Source: Aquamicrobium defluvii (lineage in GTDB: Bacteria; Pseudomonadota; Alphaproteobacteria; Rhizobiales; Rhizobiaceae). From it: a stretch of DNA of 64,000 nucleotides. Under the pieces are notes generated by a model. That model searched no databases. It saw only the letters and a list, made by a program, of their open reading frames with translations, and was not told where the DNA came from. Where the stretch lies: the NCBI RefSeq assembly GCF_004363725.1, contig NZ_SNZF01000025.1, positions 1 through 64,000 of the forward strand, written 5' to 3'. A program made the translations under genes and the position numbers. Each line of letters opens with the position of its first letter. Within the stretch, counting starts at the first letter, position 1. Positions 20,851 to 29,429 of the stretch are shown here, one piece after another.

Positions 20851-21666
20851 TCAATGTTTTGCCCAGGGCACGAAACGCCGCTCCAGCGCCTCGAGCGCAA
20901 GAATGGTGAGATAGCCCATGACGGAGATCACGACGATGCCGACGAACATCCGCGAGACGGCGAAGGTCTGCCACGACGCCCAGATGAAGAAGCCGACGCC
21001 GCTGCGCGCGCCGAGGAACTCGGCCGCCGCGATGATGATGTAGGACGAACCGGCGGCGAGCTTCAGCCCTGTGAAGATGCTCGGCAGCGCGGCGGGGAAG
21101 GCGATGCGCCTGAAAGTCTGGAATCTGGTCGCGCCGGCATTCCTGGCGACATCCATGTAGATCTGGGGTGTCTGCATCACCCCGCCCATGGTGTTGTAGA
21201 ACATCAGGAAGAACACGCCGATGGCGATGACGACGAATTTCGAGGCGTCGCCGACACCGAATATCAGCAGGATCAGCGGCAGGATGGCGATCTTCGGCAC
21301 CGGGTAGAGCGCCGCGAAAATCGGCCCCAGCACCCGGCGGGCCGGTCGCGACAGGCCCAGGATGAGGCCCATGACGATGCCGGGCACGGCGCCCATGACA
21401 TAGCCGATGCCGACACGGCGCAGCGTCGCGCCGATATGCTGGAACAGCTCCAGGCTCACCGTCATGCGCCAGGCGGTTCCGGCGATCGCGCTCGGAGCCG
21501 GGAAAAAGCGCCGGTCGATCAGGTTGAACTGGCTCGACAATTCCCACAGGAGCAGCAGCAGCAGCGGGCTGAAATAGGAGGCGATGCGGAACAGCCGTTC
21601 GCGGCGCGCCGGTGCCTTGAGGCGGCGCAACTCGTCTTCGGTGAGTGTGACGGGAGCGGCGCTCAT
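20851..21666 (-). CDS. ABC transporter permease, SsuC/TauC type
   Basis: A 271-residue inner-membrane permease with about six helices and the EAA-like segment DVARNAGATRFQTFRRIAFP. It closely follows the ATPase gene, only one base separating stop and start. The family includes importers for sulfonates, taurine, nitrate and thiamine-pyrimidine analogues. Together with the two upstream genes it forms a complete importer; the compound is not known. Confidence 0.88.
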   Translation of the reverse strand: MSAAPVTLTEDELRRLKAPARRERLFRIASYFSPLLLLLLWELSSQFNLIDRRFFPAPSAIAGTAWRMTVSLELFQHIGATLRRVGIGYVMGAVPGIVMGLILGLSRPARRVLGPIFAALYPVPKIAILPLILLIFGVGDASKFVVIAIGVFFLMFYNTMGGVMQTPQIYMDVARNAGATRFQTFRRIAFPAALPSIFTGLKLAAGSSYIIIAAAEFLGARSGVGFFIWASWQTFAVSRMFVGIVVISVMGYLTILALEALERRFVPWAKH

Positions 21667-21667
21667 C

Positions 21668-22474
21668 TCATGCCCTCGCAGGGGAGGCCAGCAGGCGCCA
21701 GACCTCGTACGTCATATCCCAGAACCGCTTGTCGCGCCGCATCTCGACAACGTCGCGCGGGCGTTCGAACGGCACGGTCAGGTTGGAGATCAAGGTGCCG
21801 GGGCGCGGCGACATGACGAGCACGCGGTCGGCCAGCGTCAGCGCCTCGTCGACGCTGTGGGTGATGAACACCACGGTCTTGCCGGTCGTCTCCCAGATGC
21901 GCAGCAGCTCCTGCTGGAGGACGAGGCGCGTCTGCTCGTCCAGCGCGCCAAAGGGCTCGTCCATCAGCAGAATCTCGCGATCGTCCACCAGGGCGCGCGC
22001 CACCGAGACGCGCTGCTTCATGCCCCCGGAAAGCTGATGCGGCCGCGCGGTGGCAAATTCGGCAAGTCCAGTCAGGGCCAGCATGTCACGCACGCGTGCA
22101 TCCTGCCGGGCGCGGGAAACGCCTTTGAGGCTCAGAGGAAAGGCAATGTTTTCCGAGACCGTCAGCCACGGCAGGACGGACGCTTCCTGAAAGACCATCG
22201 CAGGGGGCGTGGCGCTGTGCAGCTTCACGGTGCCGCTGAGCTTTTCCTCAAGGCCGGCGAGGATACGCAGCACCGTGGTCTTGCCGCAGCCGCTCGGCCC
22301 GACGATGCAGACGAACTCGCCGCGCGCCACCGAGAAGCTGACATCGGAGACGGCCAAGGTCACGCGGTCGCCCTCGCTGTCGTAGAACGCCTTGGTCAGA
22401 TGGCTGACCTCGATGGCCGGCTGTGCCTGTTGCATCGCGGCCGGGCGCACCGCTTCCTGCACCGTCGCCATCAC
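21668..22474 (-). CDS. ABC transporter ATP-binding protein, SsuB/TauB type
   Basis: A 268-residue ATPase with Walker A GPSGCGKTT, the signature LSGGMKQR, Walker B ILLMDEPFGALD and the H-loop in VFITHSVDEA. These are the standard marks of the nitrate/sulfonate/taurine ATPase group. The start overlaps the end of the binding-protein gene by four bases, so translation is coupled. It energises import by the permease that follows. Confidence 0.9.
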   Translation of the reverse strand: MMATVQEAVRPAAMQQAQPAIEVSHLTKAFYDSEGDRVTLAVSDVSFSVARGEFVCIVGPSGCGKTTVLRILAGLEEKLSGTVKLHSATPPAMVFQEASVLPWLTVSENIAFPLSLKGVSRARQDARVRDMLALTGLAEFATARPHQLSGGMKQRVSVARALVDDREILLMDEPFGALDEQTRLVLQQELLRIWETTGKTVVFITHSVDEALTLADRVLVMSPRPGTLISNLTVPFERPRDVVEMRRDKRFWDMTYEVWRLLASPARA

Positions 22475-23490
22475 GGCTTGCTTGCGAGCAGATCGTTGGC
22501 GCGCTTGAGGAGATCGATGCGATAGACGCTCTCGATATCCACCGGGCCGTCATATTCGAGCGCGCCGCGCTTGCGGAAGAACTCCTCCTGCTCACGCACC
22601 GAAGCCATGTCGATGGCTCCGTCCTCGGAGCGGACGGTGTAGGGGATGCCGCGCAGGGCATCGGGTTCGGTTCCCGTATACTTCGCCACGACTTCGAGGA
22701 TCCTGGCATCCTCCCATCCGCCATTGTCGAGCAGGCGGGCGGCCTTGAGATAGGCCGCCATGAAGCGCACCACCGCATCCTCGTTCGCGGTCACGAAATC
22801 CTGGTTGAAGGCGATCAGGCCGAGCTCGGTGCCGAAGGTGTGATCCTCGACCAGACGACGGCCAAGCCCCTGTTTCTCCAGCTGTCCGGCGAAGGGCTCG
22901 ATGCTCCAGCCCGCCTCCAGCCCGCCATTGGCGAAGGCGGCTGCGGTTGCCGGCGGCGGCAGGAAAACCGGCTCGACATCCTCGATCGTCAGCCCGCCCT
23001 TCTCAAGCGCCCTGGCGACAGAGAACATGCCGAACCCGCCGGGGCCGGGAATGCCGACGCGCTTGCCCCTGAGGTCGGCGACGGTCCGGATTCCTGCGTC
23101 CCAAGCCGTCTGCGAGACCATGAACGGCGACGGAGAGGGGACGGTGGACGGCATGCGGGCCGAGGTGGCGATGATCGCGACCGTGGCCCCGCGGTCCAGC
23201 GCATTGAAGAGGCTGGAGGCCCAGGTGGCGGCGCCCGCCTCGATATTGCCGGACGCCAGCATCTGGATGGTCTCTGCCGTGTCGCCTTTCGGGGACAGCG
23301 TCACATCGACGCCGAAATCCTCGAAGAAGCCAAGCTCTTTCGCAACGAAGAAAGGCGCATAGTCGGCGTAGGGAGAATAAAGGAACTCCAGCTTCGGCAG
23401 ATCCTGCGCCCATACCGGCAGGGCGAATGAGGGAGCCAATACCGCGGCCGCAGCAGCGGCCATGAGACTACGACGACTGATTGAAGACAT
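22471..23490 (-). CDS. Periplasmic substrate-binding protein, NMT1/SsuA type
   Basis: A 339-residue receptor. The N-terminus starts MSSISRRSLMAAAAAAV, a twin-arginine-like or Sec signal (S-R-R-S followed by a hydrophobic run) ending at about LPVWA|QD near residue 28. The mature part shows FLYSPYADYAPFFVAKELG and the hallmark ETIQMLASGNIEAG of the NMT1/taurine-binding family. First gene of a seven-gene operon with ATPase, permease, GntR, Ldh2, hydrolase and DUF1684. Upstream frames on this strand out to about 24.0 kb are out of context, so the ATG here was chosen. Ligand unknown. Confidence 0.88.
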   Translation of the reverse strand: MSSISRRSLMAAAAAAVLAPSFALPVWAQDLPKLEFLYSPYADYAPFFVAKELGFFEDFGVDVTLSPKGDTAETIQMLASGNIEAGAATWASSLFNALDRGATVAIIATSARMPSTVPSPSPFMVSQTAWDAGIRTVADLRGKRVGIPGPGGFGMFSVARALEKGGLTIEDVEPVFLPPPATAAAFANGGLEAGWSIEPFAGQLEKQGLGRRLVEDHTFGTELGLIAFNQDFVTANEDAVVRFMAAYLKAARLLDNGGWEDARILEVVAKYTGTEPDALRGIPYTVRSEDGAIDMASVREQEEFFRKRGALEYDGPVDIESVYRIDLLKRANDLLASKP

Positions 23491-23616
23491 GCGCGGGTCT
23501 CCCCCTTGTGCGCGAGTGCGTCTTTCCGGCCTCCGTATCCGACGGTTCTGTCGTTTCCCCTGAAGCGAAGACGCGTGCAGATGACCAGAGGGTCCGGCCG
23601 AAGGTGGTTTTTCTAC

Positions 23617-23644
23617 ATCTGATGTATCAAAATTGCAATCAGAT
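23617..23644. promoter_or_regulatory. Inverted repeat upstream of the SsuA-type operon
   Basis: Arms ATCTGAT and ATCAGAT are perfectly complementary, 14 bases apart, with a smaller TGAT-GT-ATCA palindrome inside. The site lies about 130 bases upstream of the binding-protein start in a 316-base gap that holds no other visible gene. It is the best candidate operator for the GntR-family regulator of this operon; binding is not shown. Confidence 0.4.
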
Positions 23645-23806
23645 ATTTCTGTTGTGTCGGATCGGCCAGAGTCCATGCCGGCCTCGTAAGGGTGGCATCG
23701 GGTTGCCGTCTGGCGGGAAAAGCGATCCGGCATGACGGCAGCCGGTTCCCGGGCGGCCTTCACGATCCGGTGCGGGCAGCCGAAACTAGGGTGACGTCGC
23801 GCAGGG

Positions 23807-25090
23807 TCAGGCTTTTTCCAGACCGCACCAGTCTGCGATGAACAGGGCGGTCGACTGGGTGACGCGGCGCACGGATTCCAGATCGACACGCTCGTTGAAC
23901 CCGTGGATCGCCTCCGCGCGCGGGCCGTAGACCAGCGCGGGCGTGTCGGCGTATAGGCCGAAGAAGCGCGCGTCCGTGGTGGCGGTGATCGCCTCGTGCC
24001 CGAGCGGCTTGCCGGCGACAAGGCTGTGGGCGCGGTCCAGCGCGGCCAGCGCCTCGCGCGCCGTCTCGCCCTTGTGATCCCTGAAGGAATAGCCCTCGGC
24101 GGCGAAGCCGTTGTAGACTATCTCCGGGCGGTTCTTCGCGAGAAAGGGGTGGCTGCGGGCCGCTTCCAGAACGGCCTCCTCGATCATGTGGCGCATCTCG
24201 TCGAGGTCCTGGCCGGGGAACACGCCCATGCGCACGTCGAAAACGCACCAGGCAGGCACCGAGCTGGCCCAGTCGCCGCCCTCGATCTTGCCGATGTTGA
24301 GATTGAGCGCGTGGCTGTGCCCGGCATAGTCGTGATGGCGGCATTCCGGCGCGTTCATCCGATGCTCCAGCCGGTGCAGCGCCTCGAACAGGGGAATTGC
24401 CGCCTCAATGGCGTTGGCGCCCGAACCTGCATAGGCGACATGGGTCGGCAGGCCCTTCAGGCGCACCTTAAACCAGATCACCCCGACCTGCGAGGATACG
24501 AATTTTTCGGCGAAGGGTTCGGGGATCAGCGCCGCATCGGCGCGATAGCCGCGCTGGAGGCAGGCCAGCGCGCCATTGCCGGTGCATTCCTCCTCGACGA
24601 CCGACTGGAAGAACACGTCGGCGGCGGGACGCAGGCCGAGCTGCTTCAGCGCCTCGATGGCAAACAGGTTGGAGGCCAGCCCCGCCTTCATGTCGCCCGC
24701 ACCGCGGCCATACATCCAGCCGTCGTCGATATGGGCGTCGAAGGGGCCACGGTCCCACATGTCCAGCGGGCCGGTGGGCACCACGTCGACATGGCCGTTG
24801 AGAATGAGGCTGCGCCCGCCGCGGGTGCGGCTGCGCAGGCTGCCCACCACGTTCACGGCGTCCTCGTAATTGCCGATCACGGGCGAGAAGCCGGGCATGC
24901 CGGCGATGTCCGCCACGTCGAAGCGCCAGCGGTCGACCTCGTAGCCAAGGCCGGCCAGCTCGCCCGCGATGAAATCCTGCGCCGACTGCTCGGCACCTCG
25001 TGTCGAGGGATGGCGCACCAGCTCGGCCAGAAATTCCAGCTCGCGGTCGAAGACCGCATCGACGGCGTGGAGAATGGCGGTGCTGTCCAT
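23807..25090 (-). CDS. M20-family deacylase/dipeptidase (ArgE/DapE type)
   Basis: A 427-residue zinc-dependent amidohydrolase. Metal-site elements are visible: NGHVDVVP (His about residue 100), GRGAGDMKAG (Asp about 133) and the VVEEECTGNG segment with the catalytic Glu and ligand Glu (about 166-167), with TTDARFFGLY near the C-terminus. The dimerisation domain lies between. Enzymes of this family remove acyl groups from N-acyl amino acids or cleave dipeptides, releasing an amino acid. The start ATG directly follows the stop of the CoA-transferase subunit gene, so the two are coupled; acyl released could be taken over as a CoA thioester, which is inference. Confidence 0.85.
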   Translation of the reverse strand: MDSTAILHAVDAVFDRELEFLAELVRHPSTRGAEQSAQDFIAGELAGLGYEVDRWRFDVADIAGMPGFSPVIGNYEDAVNVVGSLRSRTRGGRSLILNGHVDVVPTGPLDMWDRGPFDAHIDDGWMYGRGAGDMKAGLASNLFAIEALKQLGLRPAADVFFQSVVEEECTGNGALACLQRGYRADAALIPEPFAEKFVSSQVGVIWFKVRLKGLPTHVAYAGSGANAIEAAIPLFEALHRLEHRMNAPECRHHDYAGHSHALNLNIGKIEGGDWASSVPAWCVFDVRMGVFPGQDLDEMRHMIEEAVLEAARSHPFLAKNRPEIVYNGFAAEGYSFRDHKGETAREALAALDRAHSLVAGKPLGHEAITATTDARFFGLYADTPALVYGPRAEAIHGFNERVDLESVRRVTQSTALFIADWCGLEKA

Positions 25091-25747
25091 CTAGAACCTC
25101 GGCAAATCCTGATCGGGGACATGGAAGGGCGCACCTGTGGCGGCACGAAGCTCGGTCAGGTCGGAGCCCAGGGCAATCTCGCGCAACTGCAACCCTTCGG
25201 CTGTGATGTCGAACACCGCCATGTCGGTATAGATCCGGTTCACATGGCCCCTGGCGGTCAGGGGCAGGGTGCATCGGTCGAGGATCTTCGGATTGCCCTT
25301 GCGGTCCGTGTGCATCATGATGACGCCCACCCGCCGCGCCTTTTGCGCCAGCTCGATCGCGCCGCCCATGCCGGGCGAGAACTTGCCGGGGATTTTCCAG
25401 TTGGCCAGATCGCCGTTGGCCGCCACTTCGAAAGCCCCCAGAAGGCTGAGGTCGAGCCGCCCCGAGCGCACGATGGCGAAACTCACCGCGCTGTCGAAAA
25501 ACGCCGTGCCGGGAATGGCCGAGACATAGGCGCCGCCCGCATCGATCAGGTTGCGGTCGGCCTTGTCGGGCGACAGCACCGGGCCGACGCCCGCGATGCC
25601 GTTCTCCGAATGCAGGCAGACCGGCACGCCGGGCTCGACATGTTGCAGGACCTCGGTGGGCAGGCCGATGCCCAGATTGACGGTCATGCCGGGCACGATA
25701 TCGGCGGCCGCGCGCTTCAGCATCCGCTCCTTAGCGTTGGATGACAC
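25091..25747 (-). CDS. 3-oxoacid CoA-transferase, subunit B
   Basis: A 218-residue CoA-transferase family I beta subunit with the catalytic glutamate in HSENGIAGVGP and the N-terminal GMTVNLGIGLPTEV segment. The GTG start was chosen because GGAGG sits seven bases upstream and because subunit B proteins usually begin a few residues before ERMLKRAA; it overlaps the end of subunit A by 17 bases. The enzyme moves CoA from succinyl- or acyl-CoA to a 3-oxo or other short acid. It precedes the M20 deacylase gene with no gap. Confidence 0.85.
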   Translation of the reverse strand: MSSNAKERMLKRAAADIVPGMTVNLGIGLPTEVLQHVEPGVPVCLHSENGIAGVGPVLSPDKADRNLIDAGGAYVSAIPGTAFFDSAVSFAIVRSGRLDLSLLGAFEVAANGDLANWKIPGKFSPGMGGAIELAQKARRVGVIMMHTDRKGNPKILDRCTLPLTARGHVNRIYTDMAVFDITAEGLQLREIALGSDLTELRAATGAPFHVPDQDLPRF

Positions 25748-26423
25748 CGTAGACCTCCGGCAATTCAGGCAGTTCGACCACAATGTCGATGAAGGTTCCC
25801 GACAGGTGGACATGTTCGGGCAGCAGCGCGCCGAGGGGCACCATGCGCTCGGCCTCGACGATGGTCTTGCGTGCCGCCATGGCCATCAGCGGGTTGAAGT
25901 TGCGCGCCGAGGCCGAGAAGGAAAGATTGCCGAAGGAATCGGCGCTGTCGGCATGGATCAGCGCGAAATCGGCCCGCAGCGCGGTTTCCAGCAGACCCGT
26001 CCTGCCGTCTACGGCAATGCGCGGCTTGCCTTCCTCGATCGGCGTGCCAAGGCCGATATCGGTGACGAAACCCATCATCCCGGCCCCGGCGATGCGGATG
26101 CGCTCGGCCAGAATGCCCTGTGGCACGAACTCCACCTCGATTGCGCCCTCGTTCATCATGCGTATGGCGGTCGGGTTGAGGCCGATATGGCTGGTGACCA
26201 GCCTCGCCACCTGACCGTTTTCCAGAAGCCAGTCGACGCCCATTCCCGCTTCATTGGCGTCGTTCTTGATGACGGTCAGATTGCGGGGGCCCTGCCGGAC
26301 CAGTTCGCGGATCAGGCAGAAGGGCGTTCCCGGCACGCCGAAGCCGCCCAGCATGACCGAGGCGCCATCGCCTATGGCGGATATGGCCTCTTCGATCGTG
26401 CCGCGCTTGTCAGGAAGTGTCAT
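25731..26423 (-). CDS. 3-oxoacid CoA-transferase, subunit A
   Basis: A 230-residue CoA-transferase family I alpha subunit. Seen are the glycine-rich loop MLGGFGVPGTPFCLI and the NEGAIEVEFVPQGILAERIR segment that binds CoA in the family. The ATG at MTLPDKRG gives a family-typical start; an upstream in-frame GTG or longer start is less likely. It is the first gene of a leftward unit with subunit B and the M20 deacylase, divergent from a LysR-family regulator. Substrate acid unknown. Confidence 0.85.
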   Translation of the reverse strand: MTLPDKRGTIEEAISAIGDGASVMLGGFGVPGTPFCLIRELVRQGPRNLTVIKNDANEAGMGVDWLLENGQVARLVTSHIGLNPTAIRMMNEGAIEVEFVPQGILAERIRIAGAGMMGFVTDIGLGTPIEEGKPRIAVDGRTGLLETALRADFALIHADSADSFGNLSFSASARNFNPLMAMAARKTIVEAERMVPLGALLPEHVHLSGTFIDIVVELPELPEVYGVIQR

Positions 26424-26677
26424 GCAGATCGCCCGGTATTTGCGGCCCTCCACAGGAGGCTGGCCACGGCTTTCACGAATTTTGGGAACAGACCGCCTTG
26501 CACCGAAGCGTCATGCTCATGCCGTTCGCAGCAGAACGTGCAGGCCGGATGGCGAAACGCCGGTCCGGGCGCTGACCTTGTTGCTTGCACGGTGAGCCTG
26601 AAGGCTGCTTCGCGTTCGGAATCTGCTTGTCGGGCAGTCTTGACTGCTTCCTGTGCATAGCGCAAACAGATAAACAT

Positions 26678-26694
26678 AATCATGACCATTGATT
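26678..26694. promoter_or_regulatory. LysR-type binding-site candidate
   Basis: The dyad AATCA-N7-TGATT fits the general LysR pattern (T-N11-A in a dyad) and lies directly in front of the LysR-family gene, facing the divergent CoA-transferase operon. Position is right for autorepression; activity is inferred only. Confidence 0.35.
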
Positions 26695-26700
26695 GGATTT

Positions 26701-27657
26701 ATGATGCGCCCCTATGAAGAGCGTTTCATCTGGCGGCTGGACTGGAACCTCCTGCGCACTTTCACGGCGGTGGTGGAGCAGGGCGGCATCACCCGGGCGG
26801 CGGAGTTTCTGGCCCTGAGCCAGCCCACGGTTTCCAGCGCGCTGAAGCGGCTCGAGGACACGGTCGAGAAGCGGCTTCTGGACCGGCGTCCCGGCCATTT
26901 CGCGCTGACGCCGGCGGGAGAGACGCTTTACCGCGAAAGCTGCATGCTCTTCGGTTCGATCTCGCGCCTGCCCGGCCTGATGGCGGCGGCCGAGAGCGTG
27001 GTCACCGGCCATATCGCCATCGCCATGACCAGCCATGTGGTTTGCCCGCATTTCGACGAGGCGATGTCCCGGTTCAACAGGGATTATCCCGAGGTGACCT
27101 ACTCGATCTCGATCACCGACAGCGCCGATGTCGTCAGCCGGATACGGCAAAACCAGGCTACGCTGGGCCTGTGCCTCATGCGCGAGGACGATCCCCAGCT
27201 CGACAACCGCATCCTGTTTCGCGAATTCTTCGGCCTGTTCTGCGGTCCCGGCCATCCGCTTTTCGGCAGGAAGGACATCGCGCCCGGGGATTTGTCCGGC
27301 CAGCCGTCCGTCTCGTTCCAGACCGAGATCGAAAACGGGCCGCTCTATCTGGTGCGGCAGTTGCGCGAGAGGGTGAACCTGCAAGCAGAGCCGCGCGGGG
27401 TTTCCGCAAATCTTCCCGAGGTGCGGCGCATGATCGTCAACGGCCTTGGCATTGGCGCGCTGCCCGTCCATGTCGCGCGGCGCGAGGTCAAGTCAGGGCT
27501 CCTGTGGCCGTTGCCGCCATGGGAAGAGCTGCCTGCCATCGACATTCATTTCGTCCTGAACCCCCGCCGCAGCCTCAATCCGGCCGAGACCGCATTCGTG
27601 ACGGTGATGCATGAGATGATCGCGGCAACGCCGTTTGAAGAGCGCACCTATTCCTGA
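26701..27657 (+). CDS. LysR-family transcriptional regulator
   Basis: A 318-residue regulator. Its N-terminal winged helix has LLRTFTAVVEQGGITRAAEFL and SQPTVSSALKRLEDTVEKRL, the standard LysR helix-turn-helix, followed by a linker helix and a periplasmic-binding-protein-like sensor domain from about residue 95. Two adjacent ATG codons are possible; the first is used. The gene is divergent from the CoA-transferase and M20 deacylase genes, which it most likely activates. Inducer unknown. Confidence 0.85.
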   Translation: MMRPYEERFIWRLDWNLLRTFTAVVEQGGITRAAEFLALSQPTVSSALKRLEDTVEKRLLDRRPGHFALTPAGETLYRESCMLFGSISRLPGLMAAAESVVTGHIAIAMTSHVVCPHFDEAMSRFNRDYPEVTYSISITDSADVVSRIRQNQATLGLCLMREDDPQLDNRILFREFFGLFCGPGHPLFGRKDIAPGDLSGQPSVSFQTEIENGPLYLVRQLRERVNLQAEPRGVSANLPEVRRMIVNGLGIGALPVHVARREVKSGLLWPLPPWEELPAIDIHFVLNPRRSLNPAETAFVTVMHEMIAATPFEERTYS

Positions 27658-27819
27658 CATGCTCATTCTTTCCGGAACGTCATGACCTCGGGCAGGAAAT
27701 CGCCGCTTTCGGACGACGTGCTCCGGTTTTTGGAATCCGGGTCTCCCGCGCCGGGATTTCGCTATGGCGCTCCGGTTTGGCGGCGGTCATCGCTCGCGGG
27801 ATTATTTGTCAGATCTATA

Positions 27820-27832
27820 TTTGATATTCAAA
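27820..27832. promoter_or_regulatory. Small palindrome upstream of the amino-acid transporter operon
   Basis: TTTGA-TAT-TCAAA is a perfect palindrome in an AT-rich patch about 100 bases before the binding-protein start. It may be a regulator site for the amino-acid transporter. The remainder of the 277-base gap shows nothing else recognisable. Confidence 0.3.
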
Positions 27833-27934
27833 CTATCTATTTGAAGAATGACCTGCCGCACGCGAGTATCCAGAAAAAATTTCGGAACGCACCGATCCAT
27901 AACAATCGATAACAATCACCAGCGGGAGACCTCC

Positions 27935-28723
27935 ATGTTTCAATCCATTTCACGGGTCGCGATGCACTCCGCGCTCGTTCTCGGGCTGGCTTTCAGCGCA
28001 GCGTTTCCGGCTGCTGCCGATGAACTTGCCTCGATCAGGGAATCGGGCAAGCTGAGCGCCGCCATGTCGGGCCAGTATCCGCCCTTCAGCATGATCGATG
28101 AGCAGAACCAGCTTGTCGGTTTCGACGTCGACATCGCCAACGAGATCGCCAAGCGCCTCGGCGTGAAGGGCGAGGTCCTCACCACGGCGTGGGACGGCAT
28201 CATTCCCGGCCTTCTCGCGCAGAAGTACGATTCAATCGTCGGCTCGATGGCCATCACCGAGGAGCGGCAGAAAGCCGTCGATTTCGTCGGACCGTACTAT
28301 CGCGACGGCCGCGGCATCTTCGTTCTGAACGACTCTACGGTGAAGGGTCTCGACGATCTCAAGGGCAAGACCCTCGGCGTGACGCTCGGCGAAACCCATG
28401 AGAAATGGGCTCGTGAGACGGGGGGCTGGACGATCCGCACCTACAAGGGGCTTCCCGAGCTTGTGATGGAACTGAAGGCCGGCCGCGTCGACGCGGTTGT
28501 GGTCGACTACATTGCGTTGCTGGCCGTGATCAAGGAAACCGGCGATCCGATCCACATGCTCGACATCCCCGATATCGAGGGTGCCAGCGTCGGCATCGGC
28601 ATCGCGATCCGCAAGGACAATCCGGAACTCAAGGCGGCGATGCAGAAGGCGCTCGACGACATGATGGCCGACGGCACCTACGAAACCATTGCCACCAAGT
28701 GGATCGGCCGCGACATCCGCTGA
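27935..28723 (+). CDS. Polar amino acid ABC transporter, periplasmic binding protein
   Basis: A 262-residue family 3 solute-binding protein. The signal peptide spans about the first 27 residues (MFQSISRVAMHS, hydrophobic core, AAA|DE). The mature part has the family signature FDVDIANEIAKRLG and later segments SIVGSMAITEERQKAVDF. The ATG chosen has GGGAGA seven bases upstream; an in-frame extension before it lacks a signal-like character. It leads an operon of two permeases, an ATPase and an aminotransferase, so the ligand is probably an amino acid or related amine that the aminotransferase can use. Confidence 0.9.
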   Translation: MFQSISRVAMHSALVLGLAFSAAFPAAADELASIRESGKLSAAMSGQYPPFSMIDEQNQLVGFDVDIANEIAKRLGVKGEVLTTAWDGIIPGLLAQKYDSIVGSMAITEERQKAVDFVGPYYRDGRGIFVLNDSTVKGLDDLKGKTLGVTLGETHEKWARETGGWTIRTYKGLPELVMELKAGRVDAVVVDYIALLAVIKETGDPIHMLDIPDIEGASVGIGIAIRKDNPELKAAMQKALDDMMADGTYETIATKWIGRDIR

Positions 28724-28771
28724 TCACCATTCGCCGGACCCGCCGGGTCCGGCCTTCCATGGGAGGGGACG

Positions 28772-29419
28772 ATGGACATCGCGCTGATCCAGAGGATTTT
28801 TCCCTATTTCCTGGAAGCAGCCGGGGTGACGGTCGTCATCTCGTTCCTGGCCTTCGTTCTGGGGATGGTGCTTGCTGCCGCGCTTACGGCAATGCGGCTG
28901 TCGCGCAGCCGGGCCCTTCGCTTCGCCGGCGCCGCCTATGTCAGCGTCTTTCGCGGCACTCCCTGCCTTGTGCAGCTTTTCCTGCTTTATTTCGGCGGTC
29001 CGCAGATCGGCATCAACCTGTCGCCCTTCACCGCGGGCTGGATCGGTCTGGGCATGAACATTGCGGCCTATATGGCGGAGTCCATGCGCGGCGCGATCCT
29101 TGCCGTCGACCACGGCCAGCGCGAGGCCGCCCGCACCATCGGCTTCGGCCGTGCGCGCACCATGTGGCTGGTGATCCTGCCGCAGGCGGCACGGCTGATG
29201 ATCCGGCCGCTGGGCGTCAACACGGTGGCGCTGATCAAGGGGTCCTCGCTGGTTTCGGCAATCTCGGTGATCGATCTCGCCTATACGGCGCAGCGCTACA
29301 TTTCCTCCACCTACAAGCCGTTCGAGGTCTTCGCCGTCGCCGCCCTTCTCTACATGCTGATCGTGATCGCCGTGTCGATGCTGGTGCGGCTGGCCGACCG
29401 GCGCTTCGCGATCGACTGA
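28772..29419 (+). CDS. Amino acid ABC transporter permease (first)
   Basis: A 215-residue HisM/GlnP-type permease with the conserved FRGTPCLVQLFLLYFGGPQ region and the EAA loop REAARTIGFGRARTMWLVILPQA. Five or so membrane helices are visible. It lies 48 bases after the binding-protein gene and, with the next gene, probably forms a heterodimeric channel. Family assignment is firm. Confidence 0.88.
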   Translation: MDIALIQRIFPYFLEAAGVTVVISFLAFVLGMVLAAALTAMRLSRSRALRFAGAAYVSVFRGTPCLVQLFLLYFGGPQIGINLSPFTAGWIGLGMNIAAYMAESMRGAILAVDHGQREAARTIGFGRARTMWLVILPQAARLMIRPLGVNTVALIKGSSLVSAISVIDLAYTAQRYISSTYKPFEVFAVAALLYMLIVIAVSMLVRLADRRFAID

Positions 29420-29429
29420 GGGCACGCGC

